Of a stretch of 64,000 bases of DNA, positions 23,205-34,455 are shown in pieces. The DNA is taken from NCBI RefSeq assembly GCF_905115235.1, contig NC_051852.1, positions 38,389,199-38,453,198 of the forward strand, written 5' to 3'. Source of the stretch: Hermetia illucens (lineage: Eukaryota; Arthropoda; Insecta; Diptera; Stratiomyidae). Positions within the stretch are counted from its first letter, which is position 1. Each line of letters opens with the position of its first letter. The position numbers and the translations under genes are program-made. A model generated the notes under the pieces. It had not been told where the DNA came from. It searched no databases and saw nothing but the letters and a program-made list of their open reading frames with translations.

Positions 23205-24090
23205 CTCACTTGGTGACATTTACGAACGCGGTAAAAATGGCTATAAACTGCTCTAATTGTATAGCCCATGCACGTAATATGGTGTCAGCATTGCCCTCCC
23301 AGAGGATTTCCATGATGCCACTAAGTAAGTCGAACGAGCGCATTGTTGACAACCGTATTCGCGACATCTGTCGAATAACCCCCTGGGCTATGGCGGGTTT
23401 GTCAAGAATTGTATAATTACTGACGCAATATACGCGGATGGTTACTCACGGAGAAACACTGTCAGAAGCCCTTTCCACATTGCATTTCTGGATCCAGAGA
23501 AGGCGCTCATAATAAAGCTGATCTCAGGCAAGTTGTCCAAATGTGGAAAGATCGTCTCATTCAACACGGGCTCACACTTGATCTGAATAAAATAGAATTT
23601 CCGACGACCAATTCCAGTGAAACAGACACTATCAGACAGCCAGTGGTAGTAACTTGCCCAGAACTAAGCGATTTAATTATATCGGATCAATGCTGTCATT
23701 TAATTGTGAACTGCGTTATGAAATTGCTTCACAATTTGGACGAACTGGCATTTCAAAATTGGCGTTCTTGGTGATCGACGTATCAATGAACGTCTCAAAT
23801 TTTAAATCTAAGGCAGTGTCGTTCGCTATGTCATCCTCTATGGTTCTGAGTGTTGGCCAACTATAAAATAAACAACAATGAACAGCGTCTCGCGGCAATG
23901 GAAACAAAAATGTTGCATTGGACCAGTGGCGTCACGGGGCTTGATGACATCCGAAATGAGGATATCCGCGATCGATATGGGGTTGTACTGATCGCGGAGA
24001 AATTGCGAGAGATGGTGGTGGTACATTGGGCGTGTGATACCAGCCACAACGAGTTAATATTGCGACAATGATTTTGATTCCTGCAATATT
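23205..24090 (+). mobile_element. RTE-like LINE family C, internally deleted copy
   Basis: The left part reads KSNERIVDNRIRDICRITP (RT N-terminal region) and AFLDPEKAL (palm motif A, FLDLEKAFD). It then jumps to MWKDRLIQHGLTLDLNKIEF, past the catalytic YADD segment. It continues with RFNYIGSMLSFNCELRYEIA, RLAAMETKMLHWTSGVTGLD and RNEDIRDRYGV. The same family is at 15.0 and 62.4 kb. The loss of the RT core and several frame changes make it dead. Confidence 0.75.
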
Positions 24091-26940
24091 TCGCTCCTCA
24101 GTAGTTCGGGCTGAACCAAGCGCTTTAATCAACTGTTGAAAGGCGTTAGATCCTGGAATGCACGCAGGTTTAGCCGTAGTACGTACGTTTTTACTTCGTA
24201 ATATGATATGCCGTTTTTATGCCACAAATTCTTAAGACCACGTCTGCTGTGGCAAGAGCAAGAGAAGCCGGAGAGCCCATCCGGCTAAGCTATTTGCAGT
24301 CGGCCCGTAGTAAGAGCAAATGGATCGATAGAGTGCAGCTGATTCAGATATTCAGAACCAGCGCGCGACATTCACGAGAAACTCTGCAACTGGAAGTCTC
24401 TTTAAGGGTCTCGAAAACCGTTTCGCCTAGTTTTTACAACCTGTCTCAAGCTACAGCTGGGCAATATCAAAAGAAGTGCCTGAGAATTTCCTTCCCCTCC
24501 CCGCAGCTTCGGCAATATGAATTTTAGGGTAAGTATGCATTTGCAGGTCTGTCTGCTCTGGTGACTCCGAAACTACGAAAGCTTTGTAAAAGTGAACTTC
24601 CTCGAGTCAAGCAAGTGATAGTAAACTAGTACTCGAGAAATTTCATTGATTTTGCTAGTTTTGACGGCTTTCTTCTAAACACATGTCCGACATCAATTTT
24701 GCCTAAGTTGTCGGTGAGGCGTAGCCTATGAGTTGTCAAAACTAGCATTCCAACACGATATATCGGAGGTTTCATGTTCGTGACACATATGAATATAGCG
24801 TTTTTGTTTTACTGGATAGAGACTGCTACAGCGTTTTCAATAATTTTACCAGCTAGGTACTTGCTTTTTTTCCCCTGAAGCAAATGTCCTTTTACTTCAT
24901 TCCTGTCCCACGCTGTGGAGTTTTGCTTTCATTCGACCTGAGACTTACAGCCTTCATAGTCTCACACTCTCTGGAAACACAAGCTATACTTTGAAAAGCA
25001 TTTTTACCGAGCTTCTGAGATATGCATAAGCATATCTTCATCAATATGTTCAAGCTTCTATCACCATTTGTATATTCTCAGTGCCCTTTCGGTTTAACGG
25101 GAGCCTGAATAAAAACTGAATCATCCTGTCGGAGCACATGGAAACATCGAGCGACTACCCAGAGGCTGAGCAATTCGAAATGTCCTTATAAGGAGTGCAT
25201 ATTTTCAGAATTAACTGGCACTCGCCTAAGAGGGGGAGGAGAATGTGTTACCTGGTTCTCTTGCTGATTTGTTTTTAGAAGCTTGGCTGATACCACGTCT
25301 GCACTTTTTCGTAAAATTAGTCCTGGAAAGTTCATCGACCATGAGCGACTTTTCCGTTATTGTTGGTAATGTCTCCTCATCGCACTCACCTTATTTCACG
25401 TGATGTACCCGTAGTTCTCTCTCTTCAGACCGAGTTACACAGCGTCTAAGCGTCTGCAGATTTAAAGTCAATGGATTGAAAGATTCGCTGCCTGTAGGCA
25501 AATACCGATTCCTCATTAAGATTACATTTTTAGTAGTATTTGCGGCACAATATTCAATTGTTGGAAAATTTTTCAGGCTAGGTCAGAATTTTCCCGTCGC
25601 ACCTTTTCCAAGCGCTCCTTTGGCAGAATAAAATATCTCAAGCTCCCTCACTCCATCGTCGTCAAATGAATATGTAGTCAGACTTCCTCCAATCTTTAAA
25701 CAAAATCTCCTTCGGCCAACCTTGCCCCCAGAAGTTACTGTCCTAAAAATATTTCACGCTCATTTGTACACTTTCATCCATGCATGCCCCTCTCAGGGCA
25801 GAGATGAAGCAGCATCTGATGAGTTGCTTATGCGCTGGACATAAATCATCTATCGTAGGAAGGTAGCTTCGCTGCTTAGAGATTACTTCGCGAAAATACT
25901 CCAATGGTACAATATTAATGAAAGGCTGAAGGAAGATATGACCAGAGCTGAAATTTGTCAAGATTTGATACGGAGATGGCTTTTTGTGTCATGGAGTGTT
26001 TGCCTTCGCGAGCCGGAGGAAACACCGGTGCTTGATTTTGTAGTTAATTAGAAAATCTGATTCATATCATAGAATGACGATTCCGAAGGGTTAAATTAAA
26101 CTTAGTGAAGGAAACGATGGAAGTGGAATTTATTACCAAACGGGAATGGAAAATGCCGAGCTCAGGTTCAGGGGGACATGAATTCTGGGTAGCTTATCTC
26201 TAGTGAGAATAACTACTAACACCTGCAGACTAAAGTTCGGCCATAGACTGCTCACAGCCTGGTCGGTATAGTCCATCCTGTTGTACCCTTAACGTAGGTT
26301 ATTGATCAATACCATGAAGCAAGGAAGGAAGAAAATGTGCAAACCATTCGGAACGAAGTGTGCAAACCATTCGGAACAAGTTCGAAAATAACTTAGTGAT
26401 TTCGGAAATGAAGCTTAAGGACTTCCTATAAAACAAGGCACACTATCTATCAGTAGATTTCCCAAAATTTAATAGAAAGGAAGGGGTTGAATGGAAGCAC
26501 TCGGCAGTAACAGACCAGGTGACAAACACGAGATGAACCATTCCGAGGATACGGATCATTTAATATTTCATTGTTCGAGATGAATAGGTAAAGGATTGCA
26601 TAACCAATTTAGAGGGTGCTGAGACCTATGCTATCGTGGTAACCGTGATAATCGCACTGACAGAAAAGAAGCTACATAAACTAGCTTGTGCTCTGAAAGC
26701 GAAATGTTCGCGTAACATTCCGTAGTATTCGTGACTGAGTTTGTTTGTTAGGTGGACGTCCCAATTTGACGCACCTGTACCTTTCGAAGATTTCTACCAC
26801 CATCCAAAAAATAAATTTAGGCCATTTAGATTGAGGTAACCCTTCACTTTTTATCGGCAATCAGATTGGAACGACCCTTTGCTCTTCACTTTCGAACTAG
26901 GTCCACTTTTGTTAGAGTTATACAAATATGAACGACCCTT
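24091..26940. other. Mostly unassigned intron sequence
   Basis: No gene is recognised. A perfect 12-base inverted pair, GCTAGTTTTGAC (24654-24665) and GTCAAAACTAGC (24735-24746), encloses about 70 bases and could be a small foldback element. At 25775-25850 a segment containing GCATCTGATGAGTTGCTT resembles the ~305-bp repeat at 1440-2165. Confidence 0.45.
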
Positions 26941-27580
26941 TTGGCAAAATGAGCCAAGAAACAGATGGACTGCACGACTCATCGGCAATTTACATCCATG
27001 GCTGAACCCAAAGCATGGTGAGATTGACTATTTCCTTACCCAACTTCTAAGTAGGCATGAGGGTTTTCAGTCTTACCTGTACAAGATTGGGAAGGTGTGA
27101 TCTCCGGATTGTGTGCTCTAAAATGAAGTGGCTGACGACGCCGAATACACCTTCTTCTCTTGTCGAAGGTGGGGTTGAATTCGCCAGAAACTTTATACAT
27201 CCACAGGGAAGCTTTCTCCAGACAGCGTTGTCAGAGAGATGCTTAGAAGCGCTAGCATATGGAGTTGAATTGCGCATTACGTTCGGGTTCTGCTTGTTGC
27301 GAAGAAGATTGAGTTCCTGCGGAACGACCGGTTGGCGAGGGGTTCCCAGAATTAGCAATTCCCTTTCGCCTGTCCCTTTTCGTTGGTGAAAAGGATTCCC
27401 TGACTTGAAACCGAGGGAGTGGAAGGGACTGGCCCGAAGTAAATGACAAACGGTTCCAGACTAGTTCTTTGATGACGAAGAGGTGTTTAGTTGGTAGTTA
27501 AATGGCGCAATGTGCCGGGAGTCCAAGACTCTGTGCATAAACCCATGCACTCACCCAACTCAAAAAAAAATATGCACAAA
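26940..27580 (+). mobile_element. R1-clade LINE, 3' end
   Basis: The segment reads RWTARLIGNLHPWLNPKHGE, VDYFLTQLL (as IDYFLTQLLSRHEGFQ) and YLYKIGKV. A zinc-finger-like part then follows in shifted frames, ending in the 3' UTR GGTGAAAAGGATTCCCTGAC and GAGGTGTTTAGTTGGTAGT shared with 43680-43790. It ends in a poly-A-like run near 27570. The 5' end is truncated. Confidence 0.8.
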
Positions 27581-28668
27581 AAAAACCGTCTTGAACCTAG
27601 GACTGAATGACTGAATCTATTGAGCTCCTGCTGATTTCTTGCTATGTGTTGTATGGTCTAATTCAAACTACCATCAGAACAAACTTGCTAAAATCCTTTC
27701 AAAATCAATTAAAAATCTTAAAATTTTCCGAATAGCTTGCGGCGTTTAAAGAGTAATTTGTCTTAATTTAACCCATTAAATTTTTCTTATTCGTGTTCTG
27801 CCTCAGATCATCAAAAAGTGCTTGTGCGCTTAAGACATTATCGTAAACGGAAAATGTGCCGACTTCTTCAGAAATACCGCCAATTTTCTTTTATTTATTT
27901 TTTCTTTTTTCCTAAAATTCATCTTGGTACGCTCCCCCTCGCCGGCTTTTTCCTCCACATTTCACCGAGAAACCTCAAAGGAGTGGACTTGATTGACTGT
28001 CTCATTGAAGAAGACCTACATTTGCGAGGGTATTCACATTTCTTTTTGGGATCTCCTTTTCGCTGCTTGCATTTATTTATATTTTTTTGTCGTTATTTCA
28101 AAGATCTTGGGTCGTTACGTTACGGTTAAAACGTAAAGTGATCTTAATTGAAGATGACAACAAGACGAGCCGGGCCTCACATGCCGGGAAAAGCGCTGCA
28201 GTGTGTGACGAGATCCGCGGTTCCTTTGGGACCATTGGAATGGGTTGCAATATTGGCTTTTCCCTCATTTTACTTGAAAGTAAAGGAACTTGTTTTTTAT
28301 TGATGATAATTTTTGGACACTTCGGAAAGAATACGTTTGTAAATAAGCAGCGCATGTGCAGTTTCTGGATGACTGGATGCATTCGGGCGAGTCAGGATGC
28401 GCTCGTGTGGCCCAGAAGCCAGTTATGTATTGTCGACAAAAGCAAAACAGTTTGATGACAATACCGGAAAGAGTTCTCACTTTTTCTGTGACATTTTCGT
28501 GATTTAAGGGCGTAAGGATTGAGGGGCTGTTTCTTAACAGAGTGATAGATGTTATTTTAATTTTTCAATTGGAAATTAGAGAAGTTGAGCAAAGAAAAAC
28601 AAAAACACAATATTTATTCCAGCCAAAATTGATTCCAGATAAGATAAACAACAATATTCATTTTTCAG

Positions 28669-28877
28669 ATGCAAAAACTGGAGAAAGCTGCTTACAAACA
28701 ACAATCCCACCGGAAAGAACTCATTCTTCTTCGAAAAAGCCAAGAAGAAATCGCACAACATTTACAAGTGGGCAACTGACTGCTCTTGAGAAAATTTTTG
28801 AACGAACCCATTATCCCGATGCCTTTGTCAGAGAAGAGTTGGCCAGCAAAGTGGGATTAAGTGAAGCTCGAGTTCAG
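28669..28877 (+). CDS. Prrx: Prrx-type homeobox protein, coding exon 2 (homeodomain part 1)
   Basis: This exon encodes residues 135 (split codon) to 204. It carries the basic patch [10 protein letters not shown] and homeodomain positions 1-46: arm R2/R3/R5, F8, helices 1 and 2, and the start of helix 3 up to EARVQ. The segment [16 protein letters not shown] is characteristic of Prrx proteins and differs from the THYPDVF of Alx, Arx and Drgx types. The acceptor is a T-rich tract ending in CAG at 28668. An open frame extends upstream of the acceptor only from a GTG, so that part is intronic. The donor is CAG|GTAAAC at 28878. Confidence 0.9.
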
Positions 28878-28970
28878 GTAAACTGCAATGACTACAATAC
28901 GAAATGTTCAAGATCCCCGATTCCCTGTAGATTTGATACAATTAAAGATACATTGATTCCCTCTTCCCAG
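28878..28970 (+). other. Prrx: Intron 2 (93 nt) splitting the homeodomain
   Basis: It begins GTAAAC and ends TTCCCAG, lies in phase 0 between homeodomain Q46 and V47 (the classic paired-class intron site), and is exactly 31 codons long with no in-frame stop. Removing it restores [15 protein letters not shown]. Keeping it would insert 31 residues into the recognition helix without changing the frame. Confidence 0.9.
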
Positions 28971-29432
28971 GTTTGGTTTCAAAACCGTCGAGCAAAGTTC
29001 CGTCGAAACGAGCGAACATCTCACAGCACAAAATTACACATCCCACCCCAGCCGATCCCGGCCCTTACCCCGAACGTGGCACATAAAACCTATGGCGCAT
29101 CATTTTCAGATAAGCATTTAGCAGCTTCTCCTGCGTCTGCATCATCATCGTTTCATCAACAATTGGAACTTTCACCACACTCACATCATCATCACATTTC
29201 GTCGCATCATCACCATCATCCCCCGCATCATGCTTACCCCCCGCCGCTAGGATTCCCGCTGAGCGTGTTCCCGACGAAATCGACAAATTACAGTTGTTAT
29301 GCAAATTCCTATAATAGTTTTGGAAATGATATGAACACATCATCATATTTTAATGGTTCCGGCTATTGTTCAACAAGTTTCCAGCATAATTTCAATACAT
29401 CAGCGTTACGATATAAGGGACAAGGGTTCTAG
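28971..29432 (+). CDS. Prrx: Prrx-type homeobox protein, coding exon 3 (homeodomain part 2 and C-terminus)
   Basis: This exon encodes residues 205-357 and the stop. It starts with [15 protein letters not shown], which holds W48, F49, Q50 and N51 of the recognition helix. Q50 is typical of paired-like (non-Pax) homeodomains preferring TAAT-based palindromes. After the homeodomain come a Pro-rich stretch, a Ser/Ala stretch and a histidine-rich run (about residues 266-291), then a Tyr/Asn/Ser-rich tail. A clear OAR motif, found at the C-terminus of many vertebrate Prrx isoforms, is not seen; the final TSALRYKG is at best a weak echo. The protein is expected to be a nuclear transcription factor of mesodermal or neural type, by family. 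Confidence 0.9.
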   Translation, partial: VWFQNRRAKFRRNERTSHSTKLHIPPQPIPALTPNVAHKTYGASFSDKHLAASPASASSSFHQQLELSPHSHHHHISSHHHHHPPHHAYPPPLGFPLSVFPTKSTNYSCYANSYNSFGNDMNTSSYFNGSGYCSTSFQHNFNTSALRYKGQGF

Positions 29433-29471
29433 CCGGGGTTCCAGATCCGGGAGTGTTTGGTGTAATTGAAT

Positions 29472-29477
29472 AATAAA
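29472..29477 (+). promoter_or_regulatory. Prrx: Candidate poly(A) signal of the Prrx-type gene
   Basis: AATAAA lies 40 bases after the stop codon. A second AATAAA occurs at 29658-29663. Which one is used cannot be told from sequence. Confidence 0.45.
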
Positions 29478-30015
29478 CTAATTTATTGAATTTAAATTAA
29501 AGATAGATAGTTTCGTTGTTGTAAATAGACACTTGTGAGTTATAGTGGTTGTAGAAGTCTGTGAAAATAAGATATTCTAATAGAGCTGGTAAAAAACAAA
29601 GATGACCTCATTGTTTAGTATGATAAGAGGGTCAGTTGGCACGGATTGGTAGTTAACAATAAAAATGGCTTATAGTTGTAGAACACAATAATTTCGGAGT
29701 CTGACGTAAAGCGAGGCATTAGTCGGTCAATTCTTAGAACGGAAACCTTTAGAAAATTTCATTCCAAACTTGGAAGTACTACCTTCTGTCTAGTCACAGC
29801 CTTCCAAATAATTAAGGGAAGCTCCCTTTTACGGTAAATTATGTCACTTCCTGCTTTCCAGTAAACTATGACAGCGAAGTACCTAAGTATCTCACTCACT
29901 CTCTAAGTTGGTCACCCATCTAAGCAATAAAAACTTTCAACAACACTTAACTTAGACAAGCTATTGGTAGTTGGAAATTAATGCCACTTGTCGTAAGCAT
30001 CTAAATAGTTAATTA
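29478..30015. other. 3' flank of the homeobox gene
   Basis: AT-rich sequence without a recognised gene. It may include the remaining 3' UTR if the second poly(A) signal is used. Confidence 0.4.
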
Positions 30016-30019
30016 AAAT

Positions 30020-32340
30020 ACAGAAGACGCATGAATGAACAGTCGTCTAGTCCTCCTGGTTGGGGGTTGGTTAGGGCTGACAACCCTACACGGAAAACCG
30101 ATGTTACACCACGGAAGAAGCCTCGGACAGGTTGGATTTCAAAACGACGAACCCGGCAACGACAACGAATAAAAAATTTGCGCATTCTCTTATGGAACGT
30201 GCGCTTCCTGTACAAACCGAATGCTGCTGAGCAGCTAGCCGATACCCTGTCCCAATGTAAGGCTGATGTAACAGATTTGCAAGAGATGCGATGGACAGGG
30301 ACCGTTTTCCTGGAGAAAAGCCGCTATACCATATATTATAGTGGCCATCCAGTAAACCATCTGCTCGGAACAGGTTTCTTAGTCAGCCAAAAAATTAAAC
30401 CTGCTGCAATCGGCTTTGAAAATTTAAACGCAAGGCTATGCACTCTGCGTTTGCGAGGCAAGTTTAGAAATATAAGCCTCATAAACGTTCACGCCCTTAC
30501 AGAGGAGATTGCAGAGTCGGAGAAGGATACCTTCTACGAGGCAATTGAGCTTACCCTCGAAGCCTGTCCCGAGTATGATATCAAAATCATATTTGGAGAT
30601 TTCAAGCAGGGACGGAGCCCGTATTCAGGCGATACGCTGGCTCCCATATCTTAAACAATTAGTAGTATCGCACGAAATGGTTGTTGGAAGTACCTGGTTT
30701 GCGCGGAAAGCGGTTCACAAACATATGGTGGCCTCTCCAGACGAGACCACTTTCAACCAAATTGACCACGTGCTGATTGAACGCCGCTACCTCTCAGCCT
30801 TGATAAATATCAGAACATATTGGGGGGCCAATATAGACCCGGACCACTAACTCGTTGGGATAATGCTCCGAGCTCGAATTACAACACCACCTAGAATCCC
30901 CTCTGACAATCAGGTGAGAGTGAATACCGAAGGCATCCGCAACATAGCCCTCCGCGACACCTATAAGAGGGAAATGGATGGCACAATAACTGCAGTCAAC
31001 AGAGGACCTGGAGATGAAGCATCAACAAATGATCTTCACAATCACCTGAAGAATGTTATCATGGATACGGCCATAAACATACTTGGCCGCAACCGCAAAA
31101 GGAGTCGGAACGGCTGGTTTGACGATGAATGTAAGCTAGCAACGGAACGGAAGAATGCCACATACCGAGTAATGTTGCATTCTCAAAGAACGCGTCAACA
31201 GATATCCTGAAAATGAAGCATCAACAAATGATCTTCACAACCACCTGAAGAACGTTATGATTGATACGGCCACAAACATTCCTGGCCCCAGCCGCGAAAA
31301 AAAGTCAGAACGGCGGCGCAGAGACTTATCACGAACTCCGTCGAGTGGAGAAGCGACTTCACAGACGGAAAAAGTAAGCCTGGGAGAACCAACAGGTCTA
31401 TGAACTCGAAAATTATAGGGCGCAACCGCATCAGGCGTGGAAGTTTTATCAACAAGTCAGCAGAATGAATCCTTACACACCTCGATGTTCATCCTGTCGA
31501 GACAAAGAGAGAAATCTGATTTCCGACAGAATGGGCATATTGGAGCAATGGGATGAGTACTTTGATGAACTACGAGTTGGAGGTCCCGCTAACTGAAGAC
31601 GACGGACAGATACTGCCATCATCCAGTATAGATGAAATCAACCAACCAATTACACCAAGTGGTTCATCAACTTGTGCTCAAGGTGTGGGACAGCGAATCA
31701 ATGCCTGACGACTAGCAAAGAGGCATTATCTGCCTCATACATAAAAAGGGAAATATCACGCAGTGTAGCAATTATAGAAGTGTCACGTTGCTGAGTACCA
31801 TCTATAAGATATTCTCCGCTATCTTGCTGGGCCGGATAGCCCCATACGCCCAGAACATCATTGGGCCATACCAAAGAGGCTTCACTTCAGGCAAATCAGC
31901 AGCAAATCAGATTTTCTCTCTGCGACAAGCGATGGAAAAACTGTTGGAATATGGACATCATTTGCACCATCTATTCATCGACTTTAAAGCCGCCTATGAT
32001 AGCATACCCAGGGTAAAACTGTACATGGCCATGAGAGAATTCGATATCCCGACGAAATTGATAAGACTAACTAGGCTGACCATGACCAATGTACGAGGCC
32101 AGATAAAAGCAGCAGGATCACTCTCAAGACCATTCGACATCAACAACGGTCTACGATAAAGGGATGCCCTATCTTGTATCCTATTTAACCTGGCCCTCGA
32201 GAAAGTGACCCGTGATGCTGAGGTAAATACAAGAGGTACGATCTTCTTTAAGTCCACCCAACTACTGGCCTATGCTGACGATATCGACATCATGGGAAGA
32301 GCGACCCGAGACGTACAAACTGCCTTCATCCAGATCGAAC
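30020..32340 (+). mobile_element. RTE-like LINE, long chimeric copy (EN and RT)
   Basis: The 5' part encodes an APE-type endonuclease: RILLWNVRFLYKPNA, LQEMRWTGT, SLINVHALTE, IKIIFGDF and NQIDHVLIERR. A linker region and the RT follow: FYQQVSRMNPYTPRCSSC, STIYKIFSAILLGRIAPYA, LFIDFKAAYDSIPRVKLYMA (palm motif A) and LLAYADDIDIMGRA (catalytic YADD). Frame shifts and stops separate these blocks. The segment 31014-31114 is repeated at 31213-31313 with about 10% difference, so the copy is a join of two versions. It ends abruptly at about 32340, before the C-terminal part seen at 2.2 kb. It lies about 600 bp downstream of the homeobox gene on the same strand. Confidence 0.85.
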
Positions 32341-32344
32341 ATTG

Positions 32345-32840
32345 TAATCGGAAGGGATTCTTCCAGGCAAACTATTTTAACGGCTGTATATAGAAGGGGA
32401 ATGAAAGTGGAATGACTCCCAACGATGGACATGCAGACAATCTAGTCATGCTAAAAATTGGCCAGTTTGCCGATAGAGTATGGAACTTTTTACGAGTGAT
32501 CAACAGTTAACGCCTCCGAAACAGTCCACTGTAAACGCTAGAATTACTGGACTGGACTCATTGAGCACTCCCCAGTTTATTTGGAATAGAAATTTAACTA
32601 GTACGAACAGTCAAATATGTAGGAATGTGTATGGACCTCAAGTTAAAGTGGAAACACCATTATCAGAAACAATATAAGAAATCCTGCTGATTGCTCCGTG
32701 GCAATAGATTGGTAAGACCGAGGGACTTTCGCCACAATAAGTTTATCATATGTGCGCATCCATAATAAAACTAAGTTCTTTTGACGGAGTTAAAGCCTGA
32801 TTCGAAGATAGCATAAACTACGTCTAAGGAATCTAAAACT
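32345..32840 (+). mobile_element. Short LINE RT fragment
   Basis: Around 32610-32680 the plus strand reads VKYVGMCMDLKLKWKHHYQK (with one shift), matching the KYLGxxLDxKLxWxxH motif that follows the RT catalytic site. It sits between the RTE-like copy and the RNase H LINE and repeats a motif that occurs again at 33150-33200. It is therefore probably a separate, older fragment. Confidence 0.45.
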
Positions 32841-32844
32841 GTTG

Positions 32845-34455
32845 CTGCAAGGAGGTGTGCTTTCGCCACTTCTGTGGAGTATGCTAATCGGCTCACTACT
32901 ATGCAAACTACAAAATTTTCCAATACACGCTCAAGCTTATGCTGATAACGTGGCTGTACTTGCTGCTCATGGGGATCTCGGAACGGTGTGTAGGAATATA
33001 CAAAGTGCCGTTGATCTGATAGACAGTTCAGACATGACCTTTCAGTTAATCCAAATAAAACCACAATGGTATTATTCACAATAAGGAGAAAACTGGATGG
33101 ACTTTTCCTCCCTGAGATGAGGGGTACTACCCTTCAACTCTCCGAAGAAGTGAAATATCTGGGAGTCACTCTAGATAAAAAACTTCTTTGGAACAAACAT
33201 GTAGAAGTGAAGATGAAACGAGTTCTCACAGCTGATGGGCTGTGCAGACGGACTTTTGCTTCGACATGGGGACTCAGGCCTGGTAATGTCTGTTTGTTTA
33301 TGCATCTGTAGTGTGGTGGGTTAAGGTGAGAAGGTGAGAGAGTTTTCACCGTAAACTAACTGCACTGCAAAGAACTGTGTGTCTGGGTATCATTGGTACA
33401 CTACTCAATGCAGCCCCTGGATGTATTTATTCAAAGTATTGCAATGAGAGCAGCTCATACACTAATTCGATTAGATCTATGAGGAAACAACGGATGTGGG
33501 GGGCACAAAGCATTGAAAGAGTTACTGGGAGGAGTGAATCTGATTCCCGTGTCCCCATACATCTGTTTAGTAGAAGATATGAAGTTACCCTGAAGAGAAC
33601 TGAGAACCCTGAACTTGAGAGAACTGGGAAATCCTAGAGGAATGCGTAGCGGGATATACGGAAGTCTTCTACACCGACCGCTCAAAAACCGAAGAGGGTT
33701 GTGGAGCCGGAGTCTACCTCTCGAATAAAAACGAGAAGTGGGCTTTTCCTTTGGGACAATATGCAACGGGTTTTCAAGCCGAAGTTTATGCGATCCTAAG
33801 GGTGGCAAACTAGGTGATTGCCGAGCGGTTGAAGGGCAGGCGAATCGCAATCTGCAGTGATAGCCAAGCTGCATTGAAGGCGTTGAGTATTCCTTGGATC
33901 ACGTTCAGGAATGCAGAAACCGTTTGAACTCTATCTCTAGATTCAATACAGTGGAACTACTCTGGGTACCTGGTCACTGTGGCGTAGAGGGAAATGACAT
34001 ATCGGATGCTTTAGCGAAAGAGGGGTCTATCTCCCCTACGCAGGGACTAAAACCAGCAATTGGCGTATCAGTAGCATTGGCTAAGTCTGTCTTCAAAAAC
34101 TGGGAGCAAGCTTCCCACAATGACAGGTAGCAGAGCCTAAATGCTGCTCGACACACCAAACAAACAAACTTTTCCTGCCAGAACCGAGCATGCGCACCGC
34201 AAAGTTTATCCTGTCGAAAAACAGGCGGACTTGCAGGTGTATTGTGGGCATTCTGACAGGCCATAATTCACAAGCTGAGCATACGTTCAGAATAGGAATT
34301 AATCAAGATGATACGTGTCCCTCCTGTAAGCCTAAGCGAAATCCACGGAGCATTTCCTATATGAATGCCTCGCCTATGGACGCATCAGGTATCAGATCTT
34401 TGGTACCGATGTTCTCCAGTTGCGACGGGTTGCACATCCACTAACGGAAATCCTG
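32845..34455 (+). mobile_element. LINE with RNase H domain, second family member
   Basis: The plus strand reads GGVLSPLLWSMLIGSLL then QAYADNVAVLAAHGDLGTV (degenerate YADD), followed by VKYLGVTLDKKLLWNKHVE. Later frames give an RNase H part, with CSDSQAALKAL-like text near 33860 and VELLWVPGHCGVEGNDISDA at 33950-34015. It ends with IVGILTGHNSQAEHTFRIGI and CPSC. RT plus RNase H points to an I/LOA-type LINE, a different lineage from the copy at 36.2 kb. The catalytic Asp pair reads DN and frame changes are frequent, so it is dead. Confidence 0.7.

Larger units (their letters stand above)
10960..28668 (+). other. Prrx: Intron 1 of the Prrx-type gene (~17.7 kb)
   Basis: The donor is GTAAGT at 10960. 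The acceptor is a T-rich tract ending in CAG at 28668, just before ATGCAAAAACTGG. Splicing keeps the reading frame. The intron contains R1, RTE-like and other LINE fragments, a mariner-type transposon with a SINE inside it, and an (AG)n run. Stretches of 10960-11880, 15770-17100, 17500-19690, 24100-26940 and 27580-28668 show nothing recognisable and could hold enhancers. Confidence 0.75.

Noticed and set aside
28542-28668. Open frame extending upstream of the homeodomain exon
   Set aside because: It begins only at a GTG and is interrupted by a strong T-rich acceptor at 28668 whose phase matches exon 1. It is intronic.
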